Positions 7,822-16,946 are shown, counted from the first letter of the stretch. The stretch: DNA of 64,000 nt from Hasllibacter sp. MH4015 (GCF_020177575.1 NZ_JAHTBK010000001.1:1-64000), one strand, 5' to 3'. Notes: generated by a model not told the origin, from the sequence alone. Made by a program: numbers and translations.

Positions 7822-8460
7822 ATGACCAAGGACGTGACAGGCCACGCGATTGATGCGGAGCGGCCCTATTTCCTCATCGTTCTGGGCACAATCGGCCTGA
7901 TCGGTACGCTGATCGGCATCGTTGGCGTGATCGTGGCGCAGATGATGGTGCCGGGCCATGACTGGATCGCCGATACGATCAGCGATCTGGGCGCGGGCGA
8001 GAACGAGATCATCATGGATGTGGCGCTCTACGCCTTTGCCGCGGGGATCTTCGCCGTCGCCTTGTGCGGGGCCCATGCCCATCTGGGTGGTGTCGGGTGG
8101 TCGGGCGGCGTTGCGATCCTTGCCCTTCTGGCCGCCGCCGTCGTCGTGATCGGCGCTAGAAACGAATATGGCGACGGGGACAGCGACGGTGTCGTGGTGC
8201 ATATCTACGTGGTCTACGCGCTTGGCGTCGGCTTCCTGGCCGCGCCCCTGTTGATGGCGGGCGGGTTGGGCGAGGATTCGGAGGCGCGGAGACGATGGTT
8301 GATCGGGCTCGCCATTTTGTGGGGGCTCTCCGCGCCGGTATTCTTTTTTCTGCCGACCAGCATCGACGGCCTGTACGAGCGGGGATTGGGCCTGATTGCG
8401 TGCGCGATCATCGCGCTGCTGGCCTGGACCTTCGTGCAACGGGGCCGCCGCGCGTTGTGA
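7822..8460 (+). CDS. DUF998-like integral membrane protein
   Basis: A 212-residue hydrophobic protein with about six membrane segments (FLIVLGTIGLIGTLIGIVGV; DVALYAFAAGIFAVALCGAH; VAILALLAAAVVVIGA; IYVVYALGVGFLAAPLLMAG; WLIGLAILWGLSAPVFFFLP; LGLIACAIIALLAWTFV). The motif HDWIADTISDLGAGENEIIMD resembles the DUF998 family, whose function is unknown. The start at 7822 has GGGGAC upstream; the longer reading from 7672 runs through the rplP terminator. First of the genes inserted between rplP and rpmC. Confidence 0.75.
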   Translation: MTKDVTGHAIDAERPYFLIVLGTIGLIGTLIGIVGVIVAQMMVPGHDWIADTISDLGAGENEIIMDVALYAFAAGIFAVALCGAHAHLGGVGWSGGVAILALLAAAVVVIGARNEYGDGDSDGVVVHIYVVYALGVGFLAAPLLMAGGLGEDSEARRRWLIGLAILWGLSAPVFFFLPTSIDGLYERGLGLIACAIIALLAWTFVQRGRRAL

Positions 8461-8474
8461 CGGCAGTTTGCGGG

Positions 8475-8909
8475 TCAGGCGATCCGCACCTGCTCCAGAT
8501 GGTTTTCGATATGCATAAGGTGCGCCACGGCGAATTGATCCCGGTCGAGCGGTCCGAATGTGAAGTGTGGGCGCAGGGGGTCGCGAAAATCGCGGAATTG
8601 CTCAAGCGAGGTCCAGAGCCGCTGTAACCCCTCTTCCGCCGGGACATCGCCAACGACCTCTCCCGGGATCGGCTCCGCAAGGCCGTGGCGCATCCGGCCG
8701 CGCAGTTTGAAGATCGTGAAGGCGAGTTTGCCCGCGCTCATCTGGAACAGGCGGGAGCGTTCTTCGGGATAGCCGGACATTGAGAATTCGACGCCCTGGG
8801 CGAGGTGGCTGAACATCCGCCCAAGCCCCCAATCGCCGGAGGATTGGATGGCGGAGAGATCAAGGCTGTCCAACCGGCGGAACGCGATGTCGAGGGCTTC
8901 GTTGGTCAT
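8475..8909 (-). CDS. DUF1569 (DinB-like fold) protein
   Basis: A 144-residue protein (MTNEALDIAFRRLDSLDLSA) with the C-terminal motif HFTFGPLDRDQFAVAHLMHI-ENHLEQ that characterises DUF1569, a four-helix family related to DinB/YfiT possible metal-dependent enzymes. Histidines at the expected metal positions are present (SHLAQG near 35 and AHLMHIENH near the end). Function unknown. It is convergent with the DUF998 gene and 32 bases downstream of the muramidase gene on the same strand. Confidence 0.75.
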   Translation of the reverse strand: MTNEALDIAFRRLDSLDLSAIQSSGDWGLGRMFSHLAQGVEFSMSGYPEERSRLFQMSAGKLAFTIFKLRGRMRHGLAEPIPGEVVGDVPAEEGLQRLWTSLEQFRDFRDPLRPHFTFGPLDRDQFAVAHLMHIENHLEQVRIA

Positions 8910-8941
8910 GGCGCCAGTTAAGCGTCGCCGCGCCCATGCGT

Positions 8942-9637
8942 CTAGCCGGATGGCCAGATCCGATCCATACCGCCGCTGAACTCCGCCCAGGACATGGCGG
9001 CGCGGTTGCCTGCATAGCCCTCGTAATAGGATTGCCCGTTGGGCAGCGGCAGCCCTGCCCATATCCGCGCAAGATTGTGCATGAAGCGGCGACGATCCAG
9101 CTGACCCGCGCGAAACGCCGGCATCCCGGCATCCTCAAGCAGCACTTCGGCCAATGCATCCTGAACCTCCGCCGTGAAGGGCGTGTCGGGGCCGAAGGCG
9201 CGCAATTGGGCGACGCGGCGCAAGGTTGGGGGGATGAATTGGTAGCGCCCGATGGCATGGGGCTGGCCCGGCGTGGCGTCGATCCAGGCGTAAATCTCCC
9301 CCAATGTCATCTGTGTGGGCGCGCGGGGCGGCCGGATGCGCGCCCCATGTTGGACGGCGTCGTACCCGTCCCGTCCCGCCTCCGCCCGCGCGATCAGCGA
9401 CAGGAGTTGCGCGACGTCCCCACGGGCGGGTGGCGCAGGCGCAGTGCGCGGCGGAAGGGGGGCGAAGAGGCTGCCCGAGGCGGTGCCGGTGAACAGCGAC
9501 GGCGATGCGTTTTCCCGAACGGCGGGCGCCCGGGCGAGAAGCGGCGCGGCCCCGTCGAAAAGCGTCGTCGTATGGCCCTTCGCTGTGCCGAGCGCCAGCA
9601 GCAAGGCCAGGCCGATCCAAATCTTGCGCAATGCCAT
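8942..9637 (-). CDS. Secreted muramidase-like protein (phage-lysozyme/GH104-like)
   Basis: A 231-residue protein with a signal peptide (MALRKIWIGLALLLALGTAKG), a Pro/Ala-rich linker to about residue 73, and a lysozyme-like domain. That domain has LIARAEAGRDGYDAV (candidate catalytic Glu86) and the motif IGRYQFIPPTL typical of phage-type muramidases. It probably cleaves or binds peptidoglycan in the periplasm. Catalytic assignment is by motif only. It sits in the accessory group between rplP and rpmC. Confidence 0.75.
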   Translation of the reverse strand: MALRKIWIGLALLLALGTAKGHTTTLFDGAAPLLARAPAVRENASPSLFTGTASGSLFAPLPPRTAPAPPARGDVAQLLSLIARAEAGRDGYDAVQHGARIRPPRAPTQMTLGEIYAWIDATPGQPHAIGRYQFIPPTLRRVAQLRAFGPDTPFTAEVQDALAEVLLEDAGMPAFRAGQLDRRRFMHNLARIWAGLPLPNGQSYYEGYAGNRAAMSWAEFSGGMDRIWPSG

Positions 9638-9730
9638 TCTGGCCCCGATAGGTTCGTGTTGCGCCGGACCCTAGGCCGCAATCCTTTCGGTTTGGTTGCC
9701 AGGCATTCGCATCGCGGCTATCTCCGCCCC

Positions 9731-10351
9731 ATGGCCAATATCAGATCCCTCTTCGCGACCCGCCTCTACCACGCCAAGCTGGCGGAGCTTGGGCCTTCCA
9801 TCGACCATGATGAATTGCAGGCGTCGTGTTTCTCCATCGCGGAGGATGATGATGCGGGCAATGAATGGTGTGAGGAGAACGGGTATCCCGGCTACACCTC
9901 CTATGCGTCGTTGACGGACTTGCCGTGGCGGTTTCCGATCTTCGCGGCCGTGGTGGAGGCATTGGACGCCCATGTCGCGGCCTTCGTGGAAGATCTGGAA
10001 TTCGACCTGGAGGGGCGGGCGTTGAAGCTGGAAGATATCTGGATCAACATCCTGCCCGAGGGGGGCATCCACACCGGCCACATCCATCCGCATTCGGTAA
10101 TTTCCGGCACGACCTATGTGGCGGTGCCGCCCGGTGCGAAGTCGATCAAGCTGGAAGACCCGCGCCACGCGATGATGATGGCCGCCCCCGCCCGCAAGGC
10201 CGACGCGCGGGAGGAATTGCGCGCCTTCGTCTATCCCGGCCCGGAGGCGGGCGATGTCTTGTTGTGGGAAAGCTGGCTGCGCCACGAAGTGCCGATGAAT
10301 ATGGACGAAGACGACAGGATCAGTGTCAGCTTCAACTATTCCTGGGCTTGA
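9731..10351 (+). CDS. TIGR02466-family protein, putative 2OG-Fe(II) oxygenase
   Basis: A 206-residue protein starting MANIRSLFATRLYHAKL. The motif WINILPEGGIHTGHIHPHSV-ISGTTYV, with a later LRHEVP and RISVSFNYSW, fits the TIGR02466/2-oxoglutarate-Fe(II) oxygenase fold, with H-x-H metal ligands and a distal His and Arg. The substrate is unknown. It overlaps the convergent FkbM gene by 16 bases at the 3' ends. Confidence 0.75.
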   Translation: MANIRSLFATRLYHAKLAELGPSIDHDELQASCFSIAEDDDAGNEWCEENGYPGYTSYASLTDLPWRFPIFAAVVEALDAHVAAFVEDLEFDLEGRALKLEDIWINILPEGGIHTGHIHPHSVISGTTYVAVPPGAKSIKLEDPRHAMMMAAPARKADAREELRAFVYPGPEAGDVLLWESWLRHEVPMNMDEDDRISVSFNYSWA

Positions 10352-11124
10352 GCCGGGATCGCGATGATATTGTGGCCCACGATCTCCGCCACGCCATAGC
10401 CAAGCTCGCCCAATAGGGTTTGGGTCTTCACCCGTTCCTCGCCCCGGTCGAAGGCCTCGATCACCATGGTCGGTCTGCACCGCGCGATGGTGTCACGCGC
10501 GCCGTCCAGAACCGCGTCCTGCATCCCTTCCACGTCGATCTTGATGAAGGCCACGTCCTGCAACGCGAAGCTGTCGAGCGTGCGGACGGGGATGGACCCG
10601 GCGCGGCCTGCCTCCAGGGTGGTGGAGCCGAGATTGGCGGGGTTGAAGATGGCGACATCCGCGGTGCCCTCCGCCGCGCCGAGGGCGAAGGGGTGGACAG
10701 TGATCTGGTCGGGTCCGTTGAGCTCCGCATTGCGGCCGAGGACGGCCTGCATATGCGGCATCGCCTCGAACGCGTGGACATGGGCGGCCCGGCAGAGCTT
10801 GGCGAAATAGACCGCGTGGTTGCCGATATTGGCGCCCGCATCGACGAAGGTCGCGCCGGGCGGGACAAGGGCACGGATCTTCTCTAGCAGATGCGCCTCG
10901 TAGAACGTGCGATTTAGCAGGATGATCCGCTGCACGGCATCGAGCCAGCCATCGGGCACGAAGAAGCGGATATCGGCCCCGTGATAGGGAAAGGACACGA
11001 CCTTGTCCGCGCCGAGGCCCTGCCAGACCTGATGGGCGAAGTGCCGCTCGATCATCTGGGTGTTCTGGCGGGTATGCCGAATGAGCGTGTCGAGCTTCTT
11101 GAGGGTGCGGTCGTCGGCGGCCAT
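10336..11124 (-). CDS. FkbM-family methyltransferase
   Basis: A 262-residue protein with the SAM-binding motif VPPGATFVDAGANIGNHAVY and the acidic motif VHAFEAMPH, followed by FIKIDVEGMQDAVLDGA, all typical of the FkbM family. These methyltransferases act on sugars or secondary metabolites and are common in surface-polysaccharide loci. Substrate not inferable. It is transcribed away from the small genes before rpmC and converges on the TIGR02466 gene. Confidence 0.88.
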   Translation of the reverse strand: MAADDRTLKKLDTLIRHTRQNTQMIERHFAHQVWQGLGADKVVSFPYHGADIRFFVPDGWLDAVQRIILLNRTFYEAHLLEKIRALVPPGATFVDAGANIGNHAVYFAKLCRAAHVHAFEAMPHMQAVLGRNAELNGPDQITVHPFALGAAEGTADVAIFNPANLGSTTLEAGRAGSIPVRTLDSFALQDVAFIKIDVEGMQDAVLDGARDTIARCRPTMVIEAFDRGEERVKTQTLLGELGYGVAEIVGHNIIAIPAQAQE

Positions 11125-11174
11125 GGGTGTCCTAGCGGATTGATGCGGGGCGGAGTGTGGCTTGGTCAGGGGGG

Positions 11175-11324
11175 ATGGTAAAGGCCGGGCGCCCGATGGT
11201 GATGAATCCGAAGGTGCAGGCGACGATCAGGCTGGACGCCGATGTGGTTGAGGCGTTTAGGAAGGACAACCTGGGCTGGCAGAGCCGGATAAACGCGGCG
11301 CTCAGGAAGGCGGCGCGGGTTTGA
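11175..11324 (+). pseudogene. BrnA-like antitoxin, C-terminal fragment
   Basis: A 49-codon ORF encodes GRPMVMNPKVQATIRLDADV followed by VEAFRKDNLGWQSRINAALR. This is the ribbon-helix-helix C-terminus of the BrnA antitoxin family (compare the family pattern NPKVQ-RLD-DV-WQ-RIN--LR). The N-terminal part of a normal BrnA is missing, and no brnT toxin is beside it. A run of G residues sits directly against the ATG, so translation is doubtful. Most likely a decayed remnant of a BrnTA module inserted in this accessory stretch; a short functional DNA-binding protein is possible. Confidence 0.65.
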
Positions 11325-11337
11325 ATGGGAGCGACCC

Positions 11338-11568
11338 GTGAGTACGTGCTTCGAAGAGAGTATGAGCATCGTCTTGCCCTTCTTCTTTCTGGGCATAGCA
11401 ATCATTGGTGCGTTGGAGTTTCGGTTGAACCGCGACATCAAGCGCACGCTGAAGGTCATCGTGGGTCTTCGCAGCCCTACCAAGCAGTACATAGTGGACC
11501 TGTCGATCCTGTCGCTTGTGGTATCCATGGGAGCCCTTATCTTCCTGCTCGAGCAATGCACTGTGTGA
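11338..11568 (+). CDS. Small membrane protein of unknown function
   Basis: A 76-residue protein with two hydrophobic segments (IVLPFFFLGIAIIGALEF, about 11-28, and IVDLSILSLVVSMGALIFLL, about 52-71) joined by a basic loop (RLNRDIKRTLKV). The GTG start has GGGAG six bases upstream; an internal ATG at 11362 is the alternative. I do not recognise a family. It lies 13 bases after the BrnA-like fragment and 150 bases before rpmC. Confidence 0.5.
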   Translation: MSTCFEESMSIVLPFFFLGIAIIGALEFRLNRDIKRTLKVIVGLRSPTKQYIVDLSILSLVVSMGALIFLLEQCTV

Positions 11569-11607
11569 CCCCCAGATGCACCGCACGGCGCACTGGCCAG
11601 AAAGCAT

Positions 11608-11636
11608 TTGCCAACCGCCCCCAACCCCCCTATACG
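11608..11636 (+). promoter_or_regulatory. rpmC block promoter
   Basis: TTGCCA (11608-11613), 17 bases and TATACG (11631-11636), the same architecture as the rpsJ promoter. The leader to rpmC is about 77 bases and includes CTCCACGGGAATC (11655-11667), also found at the start of the rpsM leader. Confidence 0.7.
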
Positions 11637-11719
11637 GCCCCTTCATTCACCGAACTCCACGGGAATCAGCGTAACCCGCCCATGCGGCGCGCCCTCGTGA
11701 TGTTGAAAGGACAAAGGCG

Positions 11720-11926
11720 ATGAACGCCCAAGAACTGCGTGACAAGACGCCGGACCAGCTTCGGGATGAGCTGACGGCGCTGAAGAAGGAGGCCTTCAAC
11801 CTCCGCTTCCAACAGGCCACTGGCCAGATCGAGAACACCGCCCGCATGCGCCAGGTTCGCCGTGACGCCGCGCGCGTGAAGACCATTCTGAACGAAAAGG
11901 CGGCCGCAGCCGCCGCGGAGGCGTAA
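11720..11926 (+). CDS. rpmC: 50S ribosomal protein L29
   Basis: A 68-residue helical L29 ([40 protein letters not shown]-type core) with an Ala-rich tail. It sits near the tunnel exit next to L23. First gene of the third ribosomal block; AAAGGA precedes the start. It is normally joined to rplP, from which 4.1 kb of other genes now separate it. Confidence 0.98.
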   Translation: MNAQELRDKTPDQLRDELTALKKEAFNLRFQQATGQIENTARMRQVRRDAARVKTILNEKAAAAAAEA

Positions 11927-11930
11927 GACC

Positions 11931-12161
11931 ATGCCCAAGCGTATTTTGACCGGCACCGTCACCTCCGATGCCAATGAACAGACCGTGACTGTTTCCGTGG
12001 AGCGTCGCTTCAAGCACCCGGTCATGCAGAAGACCATCCGGAAGTCCAAGAAGTATCGGGCACACGATCCGGAGAACACCTTCAAAGTGGGTGACCAGGT
12101 TCGCATTCAGGAATGCGCCCCGGTTTCCAAATCGAAACGCTGGGAGGTGATTGTCGCCTGA
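11931..12161 (+). CDS. rpsQ: 30S ribosomal protein S17
   Basis: A 76-residue S17 ([39 protein letters not shown]). OB-fold primary 16S rRNA binding protein. Starts four bases after rpmC. A 76-base gap to rplN is longer than others in this block. Confidence 0.98.
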   Translation: MPKRILTGTVTSDANEQTVTVSVERRFKHPVMQKTIRKSKKYRAHDPENTFKVGDQVRIQECAPVSKSKRWEVIVA

Positions 12162-12237
12162 CATTCACATCTCGGTTTGAACGAAACCCCCGGGCCAACG
12201 TGCAACTCAGCCGGTCCGGGACGTCGGGAGAAACCAA

Positions 12238-12606
12238 ATGATCCAGATGCAGACCAATCTGGATGTTGCTGACAATAGCGGCGCGCGCCGTGTTCAGTGC
12301 ATCAAGGTTCTGGGTGGTTCCAAGCGCAAATACGCGTCCGTGGGCGACATCATCGTCGTCTCCGTCAAGGAAGCCATCCCGCGCGGTCGCGTGAAGAAGG
12401 GCGATGTCCGCAAGGCCGTCGTCGTGCGCACCGCCAAGGAAGTGCGTCGCGAAGATGGCACCGCCATCCGCTTCGACCGCAACGCCGCCGTCATCCTCAA
12501 CAACAACAACGAGCCGATGGGCACCCGTATCTTCGGGCCGGTCGTTCGTGAGCTGCGCGCGAAGAACTTCATGAAGATCATCTCGCTTGCGCCGGAGGTG
12601 CTGTAA
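12238..12606 (+). CDS. rplN: 50S ribosomal protein L14
   Basis: A 122-residue L14 ([40 protein letters not shown]). It forms an intersubunit bridge and binds the silencing factor RsfS in other bacteria. GGGAGA precedes the start, and rplX follows after one base. Confidence 0.98.
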   Translation: MIQMQTNLDVADNSGARRVQCIKVLGGSKRKYASVGDIIVVSVKEAIPRGRVKKGDVRKAVVVRTAKEVRREDGTAIRFDRNAAVILNNNNEPMGTRIFGPVVRELRAKNFMKIISLAPEVL

Positions 12607-12607
12607 G

Positions 12608-12913
12608 ATGGCCGCGAAACTGAAAAAGGGCGACAAGGTCGTCGTGCTGACCGGCAAGGACAAGGGCAAGCAGGGCGAGATCGCCTCCGTGAACCCCGCT
12701 GCCGGGAAAGCCATCGTTGACGGCATCAACATCGCCGTCCGCCACACCAAGCAAAGCCAGTCCAGCCAGGGCGGTCGCATCCCGCAAGCGATGCCGATCC
12801 AGTTGAGCAACCTGGCGCTGGTCGATGCAAACGGCAAAGCCACGCGCGTCGGCTTCCGCGAGGAAGACGGCAAGAAGGTGCGTTTCGCCAAGACCACGGG
12901 GGACGTGATCTGA
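12608..12913 (+). CDS. rplX: 50S ribosomal protein L24
   Basis: A 101-residue L24 starting [20 protein letters not shown], containing the KOW motif, an assembly initiator of the large subunit. The 12608 start is chosen over an upstream in-frame ATG at 12587, which would lie inside rplN. The stop overlaps the rplE start (TGATG). Confidence 0.98.
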   Translation: MAAKLKKGDKVVVLTGKDKGKQGEIASVNPAAGKAIVDGINIAVRHTKQSQSSQGGRIPQAMPIQLSNLALVDANGKATRVGFREEDGKKVRFAKTTGDVI

Positions 12914-13473
12914 TGCTTGATACTGCAAACTATACCCCGCGCCTGAAGACCGCTTACCGCGAGGCCATCAAGCCCGCGATGAAAGAGGAATTCGGCTACA
13001 AGAACGACATGCAGATCCCGGCGCTTGAGAAGATCGTTCTCAACATCGGGTGCGGTGCGGAAGCGGTGCGCGATTCCAAGAAGGCCAAATCGGCCCAGGA
13101 AGACCTGACCGCCATCGCCGGCCAACACGCCGTCGTCACCAAGGCCAAGAAATCCATCGCAGGTTTCCGCGTCCGCGAAGACATGCCGCTGGGGGCCAAG
13201 GTCACTCTGCGCGGCGACCGCATGTACGATTTCCTCGATCGCCTGACCACGATCGCGATGCCCCGCATCCGCGACTTCCGTGGTGTGAAGCCGTCCTTCG
13301 ACGGTCGTGGCAACTTTGCCATGGGCATCAAGGAGCACATCGTGTTCCCCGAGATCAACTTCGACAAGGTCGATGAGGTCTGGGGCATTGATGTGATCAT
13401 TGTCACGACGGCGCAAACCGACGCCGAGGCGAAGTCGCTGTTGAAGCACTTCAACATGCCCTTCAACGCCTGA
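12913..13473 (+). CDS. rplE: 50S ribosomal protein L5
   Basis: A 186-residue L5 ([60 protein letters not shown]). It binds 5S rRNA and contacts the P-site tRNA. Overlaps rplX by one base. Confidence 0.98.
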   Translation: MLDTANYTPRLKTAYREAIKPAMKEEFGYKNDMQIPALEKIVLNIGCGAEAVRDSKKAKSAQEDLTAIAGQHAVVTKAKKSIAGFRVREDMPLGAKVTLRGDRMYDFLDRLTTIAMPRIRDFRGVKPSFDGRGNFAMGIKEHIVFPEINFDKVDEVWGIDVIIVTTAQTDAEAKSLLKHFNMPFNA

Positions 13474-13491
13474 CGCGAGAGGAATTAAGAC

Positions 13492-13797
13492 ATGGCTAAA
13501 GAAGCGATGATCGAACGCCAGAAGAAGCGCGAGCGTCTGGTTGAGAAATATGCCGCCAAGCGGGCCGAACTGAAGGAAATCGCGCGCGACGAAAGCCGCC
13601 CGATGGAAGAGCGGTTCAAGGCACAGCTGAAGCTGGCGAAACTGCCGCGCAACAGCTCGGCCACCCGCCTGAACAATCGTTGCCAGCTGACCGGTCGCCC
13701 CCGTGGCTATTACCGCAAGCTGAAAATGTCGCGGATCAAGCTGCGTGATCTGGCCTCCAACGGTCAGATCCCCGGCATGGTCAAGTCGAGCTGGTAA
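13492..13797 (+). CDS. rpsN: 30S ribosomal protein S14 (zinc-free type)
   Basis: A 101-residue S14 of the long form, with [20 protein letters not shown] and no CXXC zinc knuckle, only one Cys in that region. The N-terminal half is a basic coiled helix. GAGAGGA precedes the start. It lies between rplE and rpsH in the standard spc order. Confidence 0.98.
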   Translation: MAKEAMIERQKKRERLVEKYAAKRAELKEIARDESRPMEERFKAQLKLAKLPRNSSATRLNNRCQLTGRPRGYYRKLKMSRIKLRDLASNGQIPGMVKSSW

Positions 13798-13809
13798 GGG
13801 AACAAAGAC

Positions 13810-14202
13810 ATGAATGATCCCATCGGTGATATGCTGACCCGCATCCGCAACAACCAGATGCGCGGCAAATCCACAGTCGAGACCCCTGCCTCCAAGCAGC
13901 GCGCGCGCGTTCTGGATGTGCTGGCGGACGAAGGCTATATCCGTGGCTACGAGTCCACGACCGGAAAAGACGGCCATCCGGCCTTCGAAATCAGCCTGAA
14001 ATACTATGAAGGCACCCCGGTCATCCGTGAGCTCAAGCGCGTTTCGAAACCCGGTCGCCGCGTCTATCTGGGCGTGTCCAACATTCCGCAGGTCCGCCAG
14101 GGCCTGGGCATTTCCATCGTCTCCACGTCCAAGGGCGTGATGACCGATGCCAATGCCCGGTCGCAGAATGTCGGCGGCGAAGTGCTCTGCACAATCTTCT
14201 GA
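13810..14202 (+). CDS. rpsH: 30S ribosomal protein S8
   Basis: A 130-residue S8 ([21 protein letters not shown]-terminal [20 protein letters not shown]). Central-domain 16S binding protein and, in enterobacteria, the autogenous repressor of the spc operon. Twelve bases separate it from both rpsN and rplF. Confidence 0.98.
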   Translation: MNDPIGDMLTRIRNNQMRGKSTVETPASKQRARVLDVLADEGYIRGYESTTGKDGHPAFEISLKYYEGTPVIRELKRVSKPGRRVYLGVSNIPQVRQGLGISIVSTSKGVMTDANARSQNVGGEVLCTIF

Positions 14203-14214
14203 GGAGCGTAGCAG

Positions 14215-14748
14215 ATGTCTCGTATTGGTAAGAAACCGGTCGATCTGCCGGGTGGCGTCGAAGCCTCCGTCTCGGGTCAGACCATCGAGGTGAAGGGCCC
14301 CAAGGGGTCCCGCGCCTTCACCGCAACCGACGACGTGACCCTTTCGGTCGCCGACAATCAGGTCTCTGTCGAGCCGCGTGGCAAGTCCAAGCGCGCCCGC
14401 CAGCAATGGGGCATGTCCCGGACCATGGTTCAGAACCTCGTCACCGGCGTCACCGACGGTTTCAAGAAAGAGCTTGAGATCACCGGTGTGGGGTATCGTG
14501 CGCAGATGCAGGGCAATGTCCTGAAACTGTCGCTCGGCTATTCCCACGACGTCGATTTCACCGTCCCCGACGGTGTGACCGTCACCTGCCCGAAGAACAC
14601 CGAAGTGGTGATCGAGGGTTCCGATCAGCAGCTGGTCGGCCAGGTGGCCGCGAACATTCGTGAGTGGCGCGCGCCGGAGCCCTACAAGGGCAAGGGCATC
14701 CGCTACAAGGGTGAGTACATCTTCCGTAAGGAAGGCAAGAAGAAGTAA
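14215..14748 (+). CDS. rplF: 50S ribosomal protein L6
   Basis: A 177-residue L6 ([40 protein letters not shown]). It binds near the sarcin-ricin loop. Preceded by GAGGAG and followed by rplR after 11 bases. Confidence 0.98.
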   Translation: MSRIGKKPVDLPGGVEASVSGQTIEVKGPKGSRAFTATDDVTLSVADNQVSVEPRGKSKRARQQWGMSRTMVQNLVTGVTDGFKKELEITGVGYRAQMQGNVLKLSLGYSHDVDFTVPDGVTVTCPKNTEVVIEGSDQQLVGQVAANIREWRAPEPYKGKGIRYKGEYIFRKEGKKK

Positions 14749-14759
14749 GGGCTGGCACT

Positions 14760-15119
14760 ATGGCTATGACCAAACGCGATCTGTTCCAGAAGCGCCGCCT
14801 GCGCAACCGGAACAAAATCAAGAAGATGGCAGACGGGCGCGCGCGCCTGTCCGTGCATCGCTCCAACAAGAACATCAGCGTCCAGCTGATCGACGATGTG
14901 GAAGGCCGCACGCTCGCGTCCGCGTCATCCCTGGAATCGTCGCTTGGCGTGGTCGGCAAGAACAATGCGGAGGCCGCCGCGAAGGTGGGTGCCGCGATTG
15001 CCGAGCGGGCGAAGAAGGCCGGGGTCGAAGAATGCTATTTCGACCGTGGCGGCTTCCTGTTCCACGGGCGTGTGAAGGCCTTGGCCGACGCCGCACGTGA
15101 AGGTGGCCTGAAGTTCTGA
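14760..15119 (+). CDS. rplR: 50S ribosomal protein L18
   Basis: A 119-residue L18 ([20 protein letters not shown]; ending [18 protein letters not shown]). 5S rRNA binding protein. A 112-base gap with a GC-rich hairpin (15128-15150) follows before rpsE, unusual for this tight block. Confidence 0.98.
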   Translation: MAMTKRDLFQKRRLRNRNKIKKMADGRARLSVHRSNKNISVQLIDDVEGRTLASASSLESSLGVVGKNNAEAAAKVGAAIAERAKKAGVEECYFDRGGFLFHGRVKALADAAREGGLKF

Positions 15120-15127
15120 AGACTTGA

Positions 15128-15150
15128 AGGGCGCCCTAATGGGGCGCCCT
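15128..15150 (+). repeat. Hairpin in the rplR-rpsE gap
   Basis: AGGGCGCCC (15128-15136), loop TAATG, GGGCGCCCT (15142-15150). There is no U-tract, so it is not a clear terminator; it may moderate readthrough or protect mRNA. Confidence 0.5.
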
Positions 15151-15231
15151 CGATGATCCCGGGGCATTTGCTCACGAGGATTGAGACAACTCCGGCGCGT
15201 TACAGCGTCTCTTATTCGAAGGACTTGCCGA

Positions 15232-15825
15232 ATGGCAGAACGTGAAAACAGAGGGCGCGGCCGCGGTCGCAACCGTGAAGAGGAAACGCCGGAATTTGCG
15301 GACCGTCTGGTCGCGATCAACCGCGTCTCCAAGACCGTGAAGGGGGGTAAGCGCTTCGGCTTCGCAGCCCTCGTCGTTGTCGGTGACCAGCGTGGTCGCG
15401 TGGGCTTTGGCAAAGGTAAGGCCAAAGAGGTGCCCGAGGCGATCCGCAAGGCGACCGAGCAGGCCAAGCGCCAGATGATCCGCGTGCCGCTGAAGGAAGG
15501 CCGCACGCTGCACCACGACACCCAGGGCCGCCACGGCGCGGGCAAGGTCGTGATGCGCACCGCGCCGGAAGGCACCGGGATCATCGCCGGTGGCCCGATG
15601 CGCGCCGTGTTCGAGATGCTGGGTGTCAAGGATGTCGTGTCCAAGTCCACCGGCTCCCAGAACCCTTACAACATGATCCGTGCCACGCTGGACGGCCTCA
15701 AGCGCGAGTCGAGCCCGCGCCAGGTTGCAGCGCGTCGTGGCAAGAAGGTCGCCGATATCCTGCCCAAGCGTGATGACGCCCCGCAGGTCGACGGCGATCA
15801 AGCGCCCGTGTCCGAGGAGGCCTGA
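15232..15825 (+). CDS. rpsE: 30S ribosomal protein S5
   Basis: A 197-residue S5 ([40 protein letters not shown]), about 30 residues longer than the E. coli protein because of a C-terminal extension ([20 protein letters not shown]). It acts in decoding accuracy. The start at 15232 gives [18 protein letters not shown]; an earlier in-frame start at 15181 would add unrelated residues. Confidence 0.98.
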   Translation: MAERENRGRGRGRNREEETPEFADRLVAINRVSKTVKGGKRFGFAALVVVGDQRGRVGFGKGKAKEVPEAIRKATEQAKRQMIRVPLKEGRTLHHDTQGRHGAGKVVMRTAPEGTGIIAGGPMRAVFEMLGVKDVVSKSTGSQNPYNMIRATLDGLKRESSPRQVAARRGKKVADILPKRDDAPQVDGDQAPVSEEA

Positions 15826-15830
15826 GGAAA

Positions 15831-16019
15831 ATGGCAAAAACCATCGTCGTCAAACAGGTGGGCTCGCCCATCCGCAGGCCCCAGGAACAGCGCGCAACGC
15901 TGATCGGCCTGGGTCTGAACAAGATGCACAAAACCCGCGAGCTGGAGGATACGCCTTCGGTCCGCGGCATGATCAACAAGATCCCGCATCTGGTGGAAAT
16001 CGTGGAAGAGCGCGGCTAG
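15831..16019 (+). CDS. rpmD: 50S ribosomal protein L30
   Basis: A 62-residue L30 ([35 protein letters not shown]). Last gene of the third ribosomal block. It normally joins rplO directly, but here a terminator and a metallo-beta-lactamase gene follow. Confidence 0.97.
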   Translation: MAKTIVVKQVGSPIRRPQEQRATLIGLGLNKMHKTRELEDTPSVRGMINKIPHLVEIVEERG

Positions 16020-16050
16020 GCCCGCCCGCCCGATCCACAGAGCTACATCC

Positions 16051-16087
16051 AAAGCCCCGGTCCCGTGCCGGGGCTTTGCCGTTTTTC
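16051..16087 (+). terminator. Intrinsic terminator after rpmD
   Basis: A 10-bp perfect stem, AAAGCCCCGG (16051-16060) and CCGGGGCTTT (16068-16077), followed by GCCGTTTTT. It lies 31 bases after rpmD. Confidence 0.88.
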
Positions 16088-16184
16088 CGGGGGGACCAAG
16101 CGACGGGCCGGGAAGGGGCGCCGTGACGGGATGGGCGGCGCGGAATAGGATGGCGTATCCGTTGATCCTTCAAGGAGCGATTCC

Positions 16185-16946
16185 ATGCCAAGCCGCCGCC
16201 AGACCATGTTCGCCTTATCCGCCGCTGCCGGAACCCTTGCGCTGCCCTTCCGGTTGCGCGCCGAGGGGCACGGGGGCGATCTGTTCGAGACGCCGATTGG
16301 CCCGGTCACAGTTCATCCGATTTCCCATGCCTCGATCGTGTTGGAAACGCCCATGGGCACGATCCACGTCGATCCGGTGGGCGGTGGGGCGGCCTATGAC
16401 GGCCTACCCGAGCCGGACCTGGTCCTGATAACCCACGAGCATTCCGATCACTACGACGAGGCGACGCTTGCCGCGATCCGGCAGACCGATCCACATGTGA
16501 TCGCCAACCCGGCAGTTCACGGGCGATTGGCCGACGCAACGAACAGTGAGGCCATCGCCAATGGGCAGGAGACGATCTGGGGCGGTGTCCTGGTGCAGGC
16601 GATCCCGGCCTACAATACCACAGAAGGGCGGCTGAACTTCCACCCGGAGGGGCGCGACAATGGCTACGTCCTCGATCTGGGCGGTTTTCGCATCTACATC
16701 TCCGGCGACACCGAGGACATCCCGGAAATGCGCGCCCTGGAGGGGATCGACCTCGCCTTCGTGTGCATGAACCTGCCGTTCACGATGGATGCCGCCGCCG
16801 CCGCGGACGCCGTGCGTGCCTTCGGGCCGCGCTACGTCTATCCCTACCATTACCGGGGGCGGGACAATGGCACGCAAGACCCTGCGGAATTCGCCGAGAT
16901 GGTGGGCGAGGCGTCCGAGGTACGGTTCGGGGATTGGTACGAGTAA
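16185..16946 (+). CDS. Exported metallo-beta-lactamase-fold hydrolase (UlaG-like)
   Basis: A 253-residue protein with a twin-arginine type leader (MPSRRQTMFALSAAAGTLAL) and an MBL fold. THEHSDH (83-89) gives the metal ligands, followed by IYISGDTEDIPEM and PYHYRGRDNGTQ. This arrangement is of the UlaG-like/L-ascorbate-6-phosphate lactonase branch, whose members act on many substrates. It probably works folded in the periplasm. It is inserted between rpmD and rplO in the same direction, behind the rpmD terminator. The substrate is not inferable. Confidence 0.85.
   Translation: MPSRRQTMFALSAAAGTLALPFRLRAEGHGGDLFETPIGPVTVHPISHASIVLETPMGTIHVDPVGGGAAYDGLPEPDLVLITHEHSDHYDEATLAAIRQTDPHVIANPAVHGRLADATNSEAIANGQETIWGGVLVQAIPAYNTTEGRLNFHPEGRDNGYVLDLGGFRIYISGDTEDIPEMRALEGIDLAFVCMNLPFTMDAAAAADAVRAFGPRYVYPYHYRGRDNGTQDPAEFAEMVGEASEVRFGDWYE

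Noticed and set aside
12082-14547. 821-codon open frame on the minus strand across rplN-rplF
   Set aside because: It is antisense to six certain ribosomal protein genes, has no family-like sequence, and results from the strong GC bias that keeps the opposite frame free of stops.
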